Assembly (NCBI GenBank): GCA_005656395.1
Contig: SRSI01000078.1
Location: 1,674,001 to 1,738,000, forward strand
Direction: 5' to 3'
Source: Strongyloides papillosus
Lineage: Eukaryota; Nematoda; Chromadorea; Rhabditida; Strongyloididae
DNA length: 64,000 nucleotides
Shown here: one piece after another, positions 1 to 17,676 of the stretch
How positions within the stretch are numbered: the first letter of the stretch is position 1
Layout of the letters: each line of letters begins with the position of its first letter
Translations under genes and position numbers: made by a program
The notes under the pieces: generated by a model
Database searches by the model: none
What the model saw: the letters and a program-made list of their open reading frames with translations, nothing else
Told to the model about the DNA's origin: nothing

Positions 1-1
1 G

Positions 2-1062
2 TTAGGTTCATCTATGAAACTTGGTGATGAGAGGGGATTAATTTTTGTTGGTATTGCCTCATTGCATACAATCTTCCTACGTTATCACAATATTATTGCA
101 AGAGAGTTAAAAACAATAAATTCCCATTGGTCAGATGATAGAACATTTCAGGAGACACGTAAAATTGTTGGAGGTGCTATACAATCTATAACATATAATG
201 AATTTTTACCTGCTTTATTAGGTAGTGATAATTTAGACTTTTTAATTTCAAAATATATCGCCTATGATGATTCTGTTTCACCGGCAATTTCAAATGAATT
301 TTCTGCTGCAGCTTTTAGATTACATGGAATGGTAGTTGTATGTTTTATAAAATATAAAAAAACGTATACATTATTTTATAGAAAAATTATCCATTTATCA
401 ATGATAATTATAAAGTACTTGGAAATATTAAATTTGTTCAAGGAACAAACACTTTTTTACCAATATTACAAAGGAGCATATCTCAACTTATGAGAGGATT
501 AATCGCAACTCCCCTTCGAAAACCCCAACGTTTAACTTCACAGGTTACTGAAGAGTTATTTGATGGTATATTTGATATGGCAACAATAAATATTCAACGT
601 GGTAGAGATCATGGATTGAGGGCATACAACGATTATAGAATTTATTGTGGATTAAAACCAATAAAAAATTTCTCCGATTGGGAAGATGTTAGTGATGCTG
701 ATGTTAAACTTCGTGCACAACAATTATATAGAACTCCAGATAATATGGAATTATATGTTGGTGGACTTCTTGAAGAACCTATAAAAGGTGGAGTCGTTGG
801 ACCAACATTCGCTTGTATCATTGCAGATCAATTTAAACGTCTTAGAGATGGCGATAGATTTTTCTATCAAAATAATGAGGTATTCACAAATTTACAATCA
901 AAAGAAATTAACTCAATTTCAATTGCTTCTGTAATTTGTTCAAGTGAACCTGATATAAAAAATGTTCCAGTTAATGCATTTGATGCAGATAAGGGTGAAA
1001 ATGCAGTTCCATGTTCCATGATACCATTCTTAAATTTAAGTCTTTGGAGAAGCAATAATTAA
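2..1062 (+). CDS. Animal haem peroxidase, C-terminal part (5' truncated by window edge)
   Basis: Two exons, 2-331 and 382-1062, joined in phase 0 across a 50-nt intron (GTAGTT...TTATAG). They give about 336 residues of the C-terminal half of an animal haem peroxidase (peroxidasin/MLT-7/SKPO superfamily). These enzymes use peroxide to oxidise tyrosines or halides and in nematodes cross-link cuticle proteins. Visible family signatures are GDER followed by ASLHTIFL, the block HWSDDRTFQETRKIV, the ITYNEFLPALLG block, TINIQRGRDHGLRAYNDYR, and the late ELYVGGLLEEP block. The gene starts upstream of the window, so the distal histidine region and any signal peptide cannot be judged. Odd points: the proximal-His motif reads AAFRLHGM, one residue shorter than the usual AFRFGH form, and the segment after the catalytic Arg of GDER is GLIF rather than the usual VNEN type. 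The family is secure. The individual orthologue and enzymatic activity are not. Confidence 0.93.
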
Positions 1063-2077
1063 ATGTAGTATTTCAATGAAATATTTATCGTTCATTATAT
1101 ACTAAAGGATAGTGGAAATGAAAGAAATAAAATAGTAACTTTTTATGATAAAATTTTTTTTTCTAACCATTATTTTTAAAAGTAATATAAATTTTAATGA
1201 ACTAATTTTGTTTGAAATAAATTTTCCTGTCGGCTTTAAAATTTTGTTTAAATATACATGTAATTATGTCAAAGGTATTTTTTCACGTGCTTTAAATCAT
1301 AGCTAATTTTGCTTCTTATTAAAAAAAATAGTGTTTATGTTATTTCTTGATCAAGCAAGTGATATACAGAAAAGTATGAAATTATTGTCGATAGTTTTAT
1401 AAAAAAATTACTATTTTTTAAGCAGTTAATATAAATAATGTAACCCAAAATTATTAATATTTTTATCTCAAACAACAATGTATTCAAAGTGCATTTACAA
1501 TCAATAAACATATCTTTTTACATATAAAATTTTTTTGATTTTTATGGAAATTATCTGTCTATTTTTTAAACATCACAAATTCATTCAGAATCGTTATGTT
1601 TTTATATAAAATTTAAAATTAAAATGTCCTTTATTTCTGGCTACTAAACATAGATAACGTCATTTTTTAATGGAAGAATGTGCAAGGATGTTAATTAAAA
1701 AGTGTGGAAAGTTACCTCTAAGCCATTCTTTATAATAATACGTTATTAGTAGTGTATGGTAAATATGTTTAAAAAGGTTTTGTTTGTTTAATATTTCCAA
1801 ACATTCCTATGAATTTATAATTTTTTGAAAGAATAAATAATTACTGATACGAGTTATATGTAAATTGTGAAAAAAACTATTAATAATATAGTTACGACTT
1901 TATTTTTACTACATTTTTACATATTATATACATGTAACAATGAATATTATATAATATTTTTGTTTTGGAATCCAAGATAAGGTATGGAGATGAACCTTTT
2001 TACACCTGTATATAAAAAACATAAATCTTTTCTCTCTAAATAATAATTATAAAAAACAAGTTTAACCTAAGAAAATG
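1063..2077. other. AT-rich intergenic region
   Basis: Lies between the stops of the convergent peroxidase and solute-transporter genes. It has no credible ORF, tRNA-like GC island or clear repeat. It presumably holds the two 3' UTRs. Confidence 0.6.
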
Positions 2078-3261
2078 TCATTCTGAATCATCTGAAATTA
2101 GTTGAGTTTGATCAAGACCAATTGATATTAATGTCTCTTCTGTACCAGTACTCTCCATACTTAACTCATGTTTGCGATATTTGTCAAATAATGAATTGCG
2201 TTGAGGAGACAATAACGCTAAAGAAATTATTGACATAACTGTTAGTTCAAGAATTGTAATTAAATTACAAACAACTAAAAAAATTTATTTTATCTGTATG
2301 TAAAATACTGTTAACTTACATTTAGCTGAGTCTTTTGGACTAATCAATGTGCTACATTCAAATATACCTGTTCTCATAAGAATATTATCAAATATTAATG
2401 GTTGTTGTGCTGAGAAAAAGAGTAGTGATATATCAACAATTCTAAATATAATTATGAAACCGTACTCTTGGAGTTGTTCTTTAACTAAACGTGCCAACGT
2501 ATGAATACCAAATATAGCTGATAATAGAGAGAATAATGTTATAATATCTCCTAATTTTATCCACCTTAAAATTATTATAGTAGAGTAAAAATTAGTTTTT
2601 ACACTTACTTATTAGCATCACCTCTTAATTCGGCTAAAAAGACTATTTGAATGAAAAATATAATTCCACGAATAATTGGAGCTTGTAAAACCATAATTTC
2701 TAAAATTTTTATTTTCTTTTCTGATGGTATGACAGGTTTTAGTAGACAGGGAATTAAACAGCAAAATGGTGGATTATTTAAATGTAATTGTGTTCCTCTT
2801 TTATTTAATTTTTCTGTTAGATGATGTCTTGGTCCTGATAATTGTCTTATTAAAGCTGTTAACATGAAAAGGCAAAGTAAAAAATATAATAATCCAAGTG
2901 ATGACATGACTGTAGCAGATCTTAGCGATAGCATTCCTGTTAACAAACAAATACAGGTAACAGGTAATAAAGATGCTAAAAATACAAGCTGCCCTTGTCG
3001 ACTTTCATATGATACATATTTAAATATATGAAACATTTGTCCTCCAGCAATGAAACAAACAATAGATGTACAGATACATGATATTGTAATAGATGCTATA
3101 TAACCAAATCCAATACCATTTAGAAAGAATGAAGCAGACGGTTGATCTGTAATATCAGGAAATCCTTGTGACGTACAATTAATTTGAACAAGATCGGGAT
3201 TTATAAGTGTTAGTATAATTTTAAAAAAACGAGATATGAAATTTAGTAGCCTTTCAACCAT
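2078..3261 (-). CDS. Organic solute transporter alpha-like (OSTalpha/TMEM184 superfamily) membrane protein
   Basis: Three exons on the minus strand: 3261-2609, 2564-2320 and 2274-2078. Donors are GTAAGT and GTAAGTT, and phases match, giving 364 residues. OSTalpha (SLC51A) is a multi-pass subunit of a facilitative sterol/bile-acid transporter, and nematodes carry several paralogues. The protein has about seven hydrophobic segments beginning at SFFLNGIGFGYIASI, the loop YVSYESRQGQLVFLASLLPV typical of the Solute_trans_a fold, and a Cys cluster NPPFCCLIPCLLKP resembling the cysteine patch of OSTalpha. After it come the late helices (IFRIVDISLLFFSAQQPLIF). A hydrophilic C-terminal tail follows (SPQRNSLFDKYRKHE). 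Length is close to human OSTalpha (340). Start chosen at the first ATG of an open exon, MVERLLNF. An OSTbeta partner is not seen here. Family assignment is from remembered motifs. The transported substrate is unknown. Confidence 0.85.
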
Positions 3262-5680
3262 ATCACCTCAGTAGTTACCTAAAAATATATAAAAAAATTT
3301 TATTGTAAATTTAATGTTAAAAATGCTGACGTTGAAGTTTATTTTAAACAACCAAGAAATCAATGGTAAAAAAAATTATACAAGAATACAGAATAAATAA
3401 TTTTTTGTTATATAAAACTTTAAAATCATGGAAACCTACTTTACAAGTAAAATGCTAACAAATGATAACTAGGAAAATGATGGAATTGAAGCTAGAATAG
3501 TATTTGTTTAAGACTTTCATTATTTGATTTATGCGTCAATTTGATAACTAACCAGTAGAAGTTAATTTAACGTTGTATCAAAAATGAGTATTTTGTAGAA
3601 CTGTTTTAAAATAAAACAAAAATTTCTATAAAATTTGTTCTGTTGTAGTAGTAACAGTTTTTTGTTCCAATAAACTTCCTATAATTAATGTTTTAAGAGT
3701 ATTGACAACTGGAAATAATAAACATTTATAAAACAATTTAAAGTATAAGTTGGTATACTTTAAATAAGCAGTTTAAAATAAAAAAAATCTTTCATTCTTT
3801 TAGAAATAATAATTATCTTATTATATGGTCAAAGAAATAGTAAAGAGCAAGAAAACCTGATCAATACAAGTTTATTATTTACCTTTAAAAATCTAGTCTA
3901 ATAAAATAACATAGAATAATTTAATATCATTAAAATAGTATTTTCACTTTTCAATAGTAAATTCATAAATGATTACATATAACTAATAAATTTTAATCAT
4001 TTTAAAATTGTTTTTAATAAGTTTTAAATTGTTTAGTAATATTTAAATGTGAAAATTTTCCAAACGGAAATAATATAAAATTTATAAAATAATACATATT
4101 TAATACTACGCAAATTATTAATGTACAAATAAACAAAAAATGAATAAGAAAGATAAGTTATATTAAATCACATGAAAAATGTAAACGTTCAAAAAAAATT
4201 ATATACTTTTAATGTGAAATTTCTCTTTTAGCAACCACTAACAAATAAATACCATCATTTATAAAAAGTGTTTTATATTGCATTATCTTACAGGACTATC
4301 TTTAAAAATCAATATATGGAAATTGATACTACTTCTTACCTCTTTTTAGAAAAATTTTGAAAAACGATACATAATGGTATTTTGATCATTTCAATGAAAA
4401 TTATTACTTAAAATAAGAATATATATATATATATATATATCTTTTATATGTATATATTATACTATTCATGATCAATAATAATGTTTATGCATCATAAATA
4501 AGCTTGTATTTAAAGACATTCACTGCAAATAAAATGATATATATCAACAAAATCAGGATCATCTCTGCCTTTTTTCATGCATTTATTTTCATAAAAAAGC
4601 TTAATTTGAATTTAGTTCAAATATTTATGAAGTTTCTTCTAGATAAAAAATTTTTACAACAGTGCATTAAACTAGTGTTTTTTTGTGAAAGTAATTTTTA
4701 AAATATTAATAAGTTAGACATAAATTTTTTCCAGGAAATTTTCTGACTTAGAAGTACAAACCCCTAAAACTCATACTTAAAATACAAATTTATTGAATAA
4801 GTAACATTATTTAATTTCAATATAATAACTAACATAACATTTTTCCATATAAAAATCAAAAATTTTCTTACATATCTGTATTATAATGAATAATATCATA
4901 TTTTTAAAGTTAAATTAATTTTTGTTTTAAACAAATGATATTTATAGAAATTATATAATGGAATACAAATTTTTATTTCATATTATGCAGTTAAAATTTT
5001 AATTTTGTATAATTATATCTATATGCTAATATTAATAAATACCATACTGTGATATTTTCAAAAACAATTTGTATATCAGTTTTTTCTTTTATTTCTAATA
5101 CAATTTATATTCATAGATAATTAGTAAAAGATATATCTTTTTTGTGTCTATTGAAAAAAAATAGCAACATAATTTTGTTTTTAAATATTCGAAAGTGTTG
5201 AAAATCAATTTTACCAATTAAATTATAGCAGAAACTTATAAATAATTTAATAATTAATGTTAAAAAGAACAAGATTTCACTAATTAGCTATTCATATATA
5301 CTACAAATAGAGAATTTTTATTCATTGTAAAATAAGTTTTCTAATTAATATACATAATTATATGCCAAAGACTAAAATTATAAAATTTAAATAGGTAAGA
5401 CAATGTATTAATGCTCAATAATAAAAATTTTTTAGCCTTCCTTCCTCTATATAATGTTAATACCTATGAAAATTAAATTATTTTTTTAAAAAAAAGAATT
5501 TTTTATTTATATAATAGTTATTATTGATAAATAGTATATTAAAGGATTTTTCTATACTTTGTTTTATTTATAAGAATACTCTTGTGAAACGAATACCTAC
5601 AAATAATTTGTATAACTATTTTAGATAAATATATTCTATTATTTTAATAAAATTTTACTATAATTTACGTTTTTCATACT
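3262..5680. other. AT-rich divergent intergenic region
   Basis: Upstream of both the OSTalpha-like gene (-) and the TTC39 gene (+), so it contains both promoters. Besides an AT dinucleotide run at 4419-4440, nothing is recognised. A 65-codon ORF at 4504-4701 is low-complexity and not considered coding. Confidence 0.55.
4419..4440. repeat. AT dinucleotide microsatellite
   Basis: About 11 consecutive AT units in the promoter-side intergenic region. Similar, shorter AT/TA tracts occur at about 10378-10394, 11880-11893 and 24370-24383. Confidence 0.9.
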
Positions 5681-8600
5681 ATGAGTTATGATGACATTAG
5701 AAAACTTTCAATATATGAAGATGCTTTTGAGGAACATCCTGAAGAAATTAAGTAAGCTTATAATAATATACCAAAATAAAAAAATTTTAAGAACATTTGA
5801 AATTAAAGAAACAATTACTGAAACTAAAATTGCATTTCATCATTTTATGAATAATAAATTTGAATTAGCTGAGATGAAATTGGTAAAATTTTCAGATAAA
5901 ACTATCTACCATTCAATGGGATTCAGTTCAATATTATTTATAAAAGCAATGATGACATGTACAAGAAAGGATCTAGAGGTTGCATTAGAATCATGTAAAA
6001 AAACACTTCTAGTTATTGAAAAATTTCGACCAAGTAATGGATCATTTAATTTATTATCATGGGTTAGTAATAAACAACGTTCTTTGAGTGATGAAGAAAT
6101 CCATGCTGAATTATGTTATGCTGAAATTTTAATGTTAAAGGGTATTTTAACATTTTTTGTAGATGAATCATTGACAAGTTTTATAAAGGGAGCGTTGAAA
6201 ATTAACAGCTGTCATACAATTTTTAGGTAACAAAAATAATTTTAAAAAATATTATTGTATGAATAAATAAAACTCTTTAGAAATTGTTATAAAATTATTA
6301 ATACAGAAGGTTGGAAAGATAGAGATCAAATGATAAGAGAGCAATTTGAAGCAGGTGCAAGAGCTGGAATTGGAATGTTTAATTTAATAATTTCTATAAT
6401 GCCACCAAAAATATGCAAATTGTTAGAATTTTGTGGCTTCTATGGTAACAAAGTAAGTTTTTTACTATAAATTTGAACGCAGCAATTTATATATAATGTG
6501 TATGAGTAAAAAGAAATAATAACAGCATAAAAAATTATATAATTCACAGAGAATAATTAAAAGTAAATTAGGGAGATAATTTTATATAAATGATATTTCA
6601 ATTGCAGTAATTAAATAAAGTACAGTTATCACTAGCAAAAATATATGATTTTATAATACTAACATTTATTAAACAAAATATTTAATTATTAAATATGTTG
6701 AATTATTTTATGATGTTTAATCTTAAGAGAGTTCTATATTAACATGATACAATAGTTTTATACAAAATTTTTACAAACCCGAAGAATTTTTAATCTTGGA
6801 TGTTGTAAAATAAAATTAAGAGTCTGGCATACTTAACAAATGGGCATTGAATATTTTAATTTTAAATTTATTAAGTACTTCATAGATAGAAGAAAGATTA
6901 GTCTAAAAAAGATCATTTGCCACACAATTATACAGAAAAATAACTATTTTTTTGTAAGCCATTACTGATGTGTAACGTTTAGAATATATTTATATTCAAA
7001 ATATATAGTAAAATTCTAAAAATTTACATTTTACGTTTTAAACAAACAAGAAAATATTATCGAAGTTTTCTTTTTTGTTATTAGAAAATAAGAAGAAATA
7101 ATTTTATGCTTAGAATTGTTTTGGCATTCCCAGTTAAAGTATTTTTGATGAGCAGTATGTACCAAAATTTTGAGTGGATTATTTTTTATTATACAATTTT
7201 TACCCAAATACATCTCCTTTCTTTCTCCATTTGGCAATAAAAAAGAAGATGCATAATATTTTTAGATGGTATTAAAAAAGAAAATAGTCAATGCAACATA
7301 TTCTCCAACTCTTTGAACACTCCTATTAGAAGAGTAATAAATTAAATCACAAATTTTTTTATTCAATTTTCCCTTACGAAAAAGGTAGTTAATTTTGAGG
7401 TTGTACTATAAAAGTAAAAAAAAACTTTCCCTTTAGTAATTGAAAAGGAAAAATCCATATACTATTTAATATTTTACTTTCATAATTCAAACATCATTAT
7501 ATTACTAATTTTAAACTTTTATTTTTAATTAAGTAAACAGTTTATCTTATAAGTCATTACGTTGTAGATTGTGCATGTTTTCTTTAATTTTGTTAAAAGG
7601 AAAAATGTTATTTTTTATGCTCCTATGACGTAGTTGTTCATTAAGAACTGTAAAAGTATAAAAATTTTATAATAAGGTTATATTGAAATTGAGAAAAATA
7701 TTAAAAGACAACATACTTTTCATAGCAATTTATTTTTACAGTTATATTAAGTTATTAATAATATTTTGAATAATCTAAAAGTAGATAAAACTCTAACTTT
7801 TGTTGAACAAAAATTAATATATGCTTAAAAATATTTAAAAAAACTGGATAAAAAAAGTTAAATATTTTGTACTATAATATTTATATAATAATTTATTTTT
7901 CAAATACCTTGATTTTTATTTTAGTATATGTGATTATTTAAAATGTCAATGTAATTTAAATTATTTTTAAAGTATCCCACATAAGTTGAAAAAAGTGTTT
8001 GCATAAAATATTCCACCAGCTATACTTTTTAAATAATAACAATGCTAACAATCGTAAAAACAACAATTTAAACAGCGAAACCTTTCCATTAAACAAAATC
8101 ATTTTTTGTAAATATTAAAATATGTACATAGAAGTGTGTCCTATTTATTGCAATAATCATGTTATTGTTTAGGCATTCGGTATGGGAGAACTATTAAAGG
8201 CTTCAGAGATGACAAAAACATTAAGACAACCATTAGTTTGTTTATATTTATTATCTTGGCATCTGATAGGAACTTTCGTACTTGAAAATGGTAATACAGA
8301 CATAGATTTATGTGAAAAATTACTAAGTCCACTAATACAAGATTACCCTGATGGTGCAATTGTACTTTTCTTGAAAGGAAGATATTACCTAATTCGTGGC
8401 GACATAGATAATGCCATTCATTTCTATAATCGTAGTATTAAAGTACAAAATAATTTTAAACAATTTCATCATATATGTTATTGGGAATTGTTATTTGCAT
8501 TTGCCTATCTACGTCAATGGAGTAGAGCCGCTCACAATACAAAAATATTGATGGATGAATCTAAATGGAGTAAATGTGTTTATACCTATTTAATGGCTAT

Positions 8601-9186
8601 TTTGATAAATGCTGAAAAATCAGTTACTAAAAAAGATGATACAGTTAATATATTGTTAAAAAAAGTTCCAAAGTTACGATTAAGGATAGCTGGAAAAAGT
8701 ATACCTGTTGAAAAGTTTTGTGAAAAAAAAGCAATTAGGTATTTGAGAACAGGTTCACTTCTCCTAGCTCATTATGAATTTTTATATTTTTGGCATGCTT
8801 TTAATATTCTATCATCTAATTGCAAGTTAATAACTCTCATACTTGAGGATATCACTAATGTCTCTGGGAAAGTTGTTGAGAATGATGAAGTTGATGTTGA
8901 CGATAGGTGTTTATATTACTTTTTGTTTGGTGTTTGTAATCGTTTATTAAAAAATTACAACGAAGCTGAGGATGCTTTAAACTATATTTTGTCACGAGAA
9001 TCCCAACTTACAGATCATACTTACTTAGCACCTAATGCTACTTATGAATTGGCTTTACTTAAAAATTCTACTGGTAATATTGAAATGTCAAAGGAATTAC
9101 TTAAGAAAGCTTTAATTTATCATGGATATTTATTAGAAACAAGATTGCATCTAAAAATACATAATATGGCGAGCAAAATAAATTGA
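5681..9186 (+). CDS. Tetratricopeptide repeat protein 39 (TTC39/IML2 family)
   Basis: Four exons: 5681-5751, 5792-6226, 6281-6452 and 8173-9186, 563 residues, all junctions in phase. The first intron is only 40 nt (GTAAGC...TTTAAG) and the third is 1720 nt. Reading straight through the first intron would give a false start at 5688 in another frame, so MSYDDIRKLSIYEDAFEEHP is the true N-terminus. The family (DUF3808, Iml2/TTC39) includes yeast Iml2 and human TTC39A-C; TTC39B acts in sterol/LXR regulation. Family hallmarks are AFHHFMNNKFELAEMKL near residue 40, then GAGIG-type text (ARAGIGMFNLIISIMPPKI), the LLEFCGFYGNK/AFGMGELL block across intron 3, and TPR-like helices such as GDIDNAIHFYNRSIKVQ. 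The C-terminal half has further TPR units (NYNEAEDALNYIL). Cytosolic, no membrane segment seen. Molecular role in nematodes unknown. Confidence 0.9.
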
Positions 9187-12100
9187 GCTATATTTTTTTT
9201 ATTATAAATAACGCCAATTAAAAATTATTGTACATAAAATGTGTATTAAAAAAAAGTATAATACATAAATGTTGCCATTGAAAAAAAATCTTTTAGAGAG
9301 TATTTATGCAGAAAAAATTTTTTGAATACCTACAAATTTAACATTTTCATATTTAAAATGTCATATTAAAAATTATTTATTCTTTAGAAATAAAAAAGTT
9401 TTAATAAACCGTTTATTGCAAAGATTGATAATGATGATACTAAACAACACATTATATATTAATTTATATACTTTTTTATTTGAATTTAAAAATTACTAAA
9501 ATTTATTATTAAAATTATTTATTGAGATTTCATTTCACTTTCTTTTCATCTTCCGTTTTTTATAATTATTATTTTAATGCTTCAAATAATATATTATATA
9601 GACATAAACTAGAAGGACAATTGTATATACACATTTTGACGAATACGTGGAGTTTGTGTATTGTATAATAGCTTTGTTGGAAAAAATAATAAGTAACATG
9701 GTCCCCCGTTCAGATTTTTATTTTCTAATAATCGATATTTTTACGTGTACATTAAAAATAATACTTTTACTATTTTTTTCTATCATTGAAAATTTTTTCA
9801 TCCCAAATATCACTCTCTCTTTTTTTGCATTCATTTTAAAAATTGTTTTGTGTGACGTTATAATCTCATTACATCATTATATTATTCAATAGTAATTATT
9901 ATACCCTTAAGATATATAATAAATTTTTTTAAGAATTTGATTATAATTAATTAAATTAACATTAAAAGATAAACAAATGAATTTATTGTAAAATTATATA
10001 AATATGATCTAATGTAAAAAAGAATACAAAATAATTAGAAAATTATTGATTTTTTACTTTATTTTAAAGGTTTATAAGTTAGTGTATTTAGTCCAATTTA
10101 TTCATGGTTAAAAGAAAAATATTAAAAATAGTAAAATCCTTTATATCTTATTTTTAAAGTTATTGTAAAAATGTTCATTACATCGAACAATATTTGTCTA
10201 TAAGTTGATAAAATGCATTTATTAATTTAAAATATTTTTAGTTAAAAATTTCTTTTAAATTTTATGTAGTAATAAAAATGTTGAAAGAGTAATGTTAAGC
10301 TTTTATACTTATAATTACAAACTAAACTTTCTTTATATATAATTATTGGTTTATATAAACAGAACATTTATATATATTTATATATATATATATATTTACC
10401 ATATCCAGATGTTGCTGTTCAAATTTTATATATTATATTTATTGTATTCTAAGCTAATTTTATTTATAGAATAACACATCATTTCATATTTAGTGAATGA
10501 CTCGATTTTCTTAAAATATATATAACATACTTATAGGTCAAATTTCTTATCAATTCAATGCAATTTTTAAGTTTCCGTTTATAAATAATTTAACGCTTCT
10601 TAGTATTATAAATTAGAAAAAGACTGCTATATAAAAGAGGAAACGTTGGCATCATAAACTATACATTTTTGATTTTTACAATATTCATAGAAAAAAATTT
10701 TTTTATATCTTAGTACTTTTTTTTACATAACTTTGTCAATAAAGTGTTAATTTTTTTAATATTATAATAAATTTTGTTTGCCAATATTTTTATAGAAATT
10801 ACATCATATTTTGTTTTAAATATTTATCTTCCAACAAAATCTCTACTTCGTTTATCATAAAATTAGAAAATTTTAATTCCTTAAATTGTTGTTGTTGAAA
10901 AATTTTTCTTTCAAAGATATACCAGAGGATCTAACTTTATATATATGTGTGTTGTTCCAGATAAATTATTAAATTTGTTGTTGTACATTTTAAAGTTTAT
11001 TTAAACATATTTTCTCACTTCTTATTTCCTTATTTTTGAATTAATATAACTACATAACAATAGTATAGAAAAAATTATCCTAAACATTCTACTTTTTTTA
11101 AAAAAATATTTTTCATAATTCATAGATATGTATATATTTTGAATTAATTTTGGTATACAAATTGTAAACTTTACCATATTGATACTTTTTAGCAAATTTC
11201 ACAAATTTCCATAACAATTAAGTAAAGACATAAAATATATTTTTATTCAAATATTAATATTTTATCTGTTTTTATCACATTAAAAATATTTATAATAAAC
11301 TTTTTTTCACAATTTTTCAAAGCGTTATTTAAGATACTTAATTAATTTTATGCTTCCTTTTTTTATAATTTTCTTGTTGATTTACTTTATATGAAATAAC
11401 TTTTCCGTGAAACTTGAGAATCACCAACAGTATTAAATTTAAAATACACATATTTTTCTTCATCTTTAATATTCTATTTGTGTGAAGAATATCTAATGAT
11501 ACTTGTTTTAGAATACTTGAAAAACAGCGAAATATTGTTCTTTAAGAAGACTTTTAATTCTCTAAATTTTTATCCTTGACAATTGATTACTGACTATTCA
11601 TCTTTTTATTTGATTTTATTTTTTCATTTTTAGTTGTGATAAACATAATAATATTTTTGATTAATGGTTATAAGATATTTTTTGTCATAAATCATATAAA
11701 CATTTTTTTCGGAAGGTACCTAATATTGTATCTCTTTAAAAGGATAACTTTTTCATTACATTAACAAAGCATACATTTTGAATAATTAATTACTTGTTAT
11801 TCATTATTACTTATTTATATACTATGAATTCCTATTTATCAATATTATATTAGAGGAGTAAAATAAAATTTATATATAAGATATATATATATATTGCCTA
11901 TAAAAATATCATGTGTTTATTTTCTCTTCTCAAGTAAAATGCATATTTTTGCAGACATTCTTTTATGTGTCTTTCTTGGAAATTTACATTTTTAATATTA
12001 ATTTCTTATTAGATTTGATATATAATATAATTTGACTAAACATTTTAAAAAAAATATCACCAAATTTGGCATTATTATATATATTTTTAACTTTTATTAA

Positions 12101-12524
12101 ATGATTAAAAATGTTAAAAAATTCAACATTGTCTTTAGAAAATTTATTTTTATTTTATATGTAATTTTTATCACACTTGTCATTTAAAAAATAACATCAA
12201 TCAATATTCTATCAATTTTTTAACATTTTCAAAAAGTCACATTTTTCGTGTATTGAATGACTTTACATTTTAAATTTTATAATAATCAAACTTACAAGTA
12301 ACAAAATCAATAATAAATACTTTTCAGGATTATAATTACCATTAAATTCAATTATTTTATGCCCTTTTATTTCAATAAAAACAATAGTATTCATATTAAT
12401 AATAATATTTAACTATTATTATATTTACTGGTTGTCGTTCTTTTTGACATTTTCTAATTATTCTTTATAAAAGAAATGAAAATATAATTAAAAATTAATT
12501 TTAAAACAAAATAATATTAAAAAG
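9187..12524. other. AT-rich intergenic region upstream of JNK
   Basis: 3.3 kb of low-complexity AT sequence between tandem plus-strand genes. An 81-codon ORF at 9647-9892 starts at GTG, is wholly hydrophobic and lacks a coding signature. No RNA gene or element seen. It likely includes the JNK promoter. Confidence 0.55.
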
Positions 12525-17564
<5,040 letters not shown>

Positions 17565-17626
17565 TTTATATAGTTGTTTATAATTATTTCTTAAAATAAT
17601 ATACAAAATTAAACAAAATTAAAAGT

Positions 17627-17676
17627 ACGTGCTAATAAAATAGACTTTATCGGGTATTCCCTACAGAGAAGCACGT
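17627..17676 (+). other. Stem-loop in presumed JNK 3' UTR
   Basis: ACGTGCT (17627-17633) is perfectly complementary to AGCACGT (17670-17676). The loop is 36 nt and a T-rich run follows. It lies 62 nt after the JNK stop codon. It could be a 3' UTR regulatory fold, or chance. No function is assigned. Confidence 0.35.

Noticed and set aside
5688..5791. Alternative TTC39 start MMTLENFQYM
   Set aside because: This frame reads through the 40-nt first intron; the frame from 5681 gives a better N-terminus and matches splice phase.
9647..9892. 81-codon plus-strand ORF
   Set aside because: Starts at GTG, consists almost only of Phe/Ile/Leu/Ser codons as expected from AT-rich DNA, and has no neighbouring exon.
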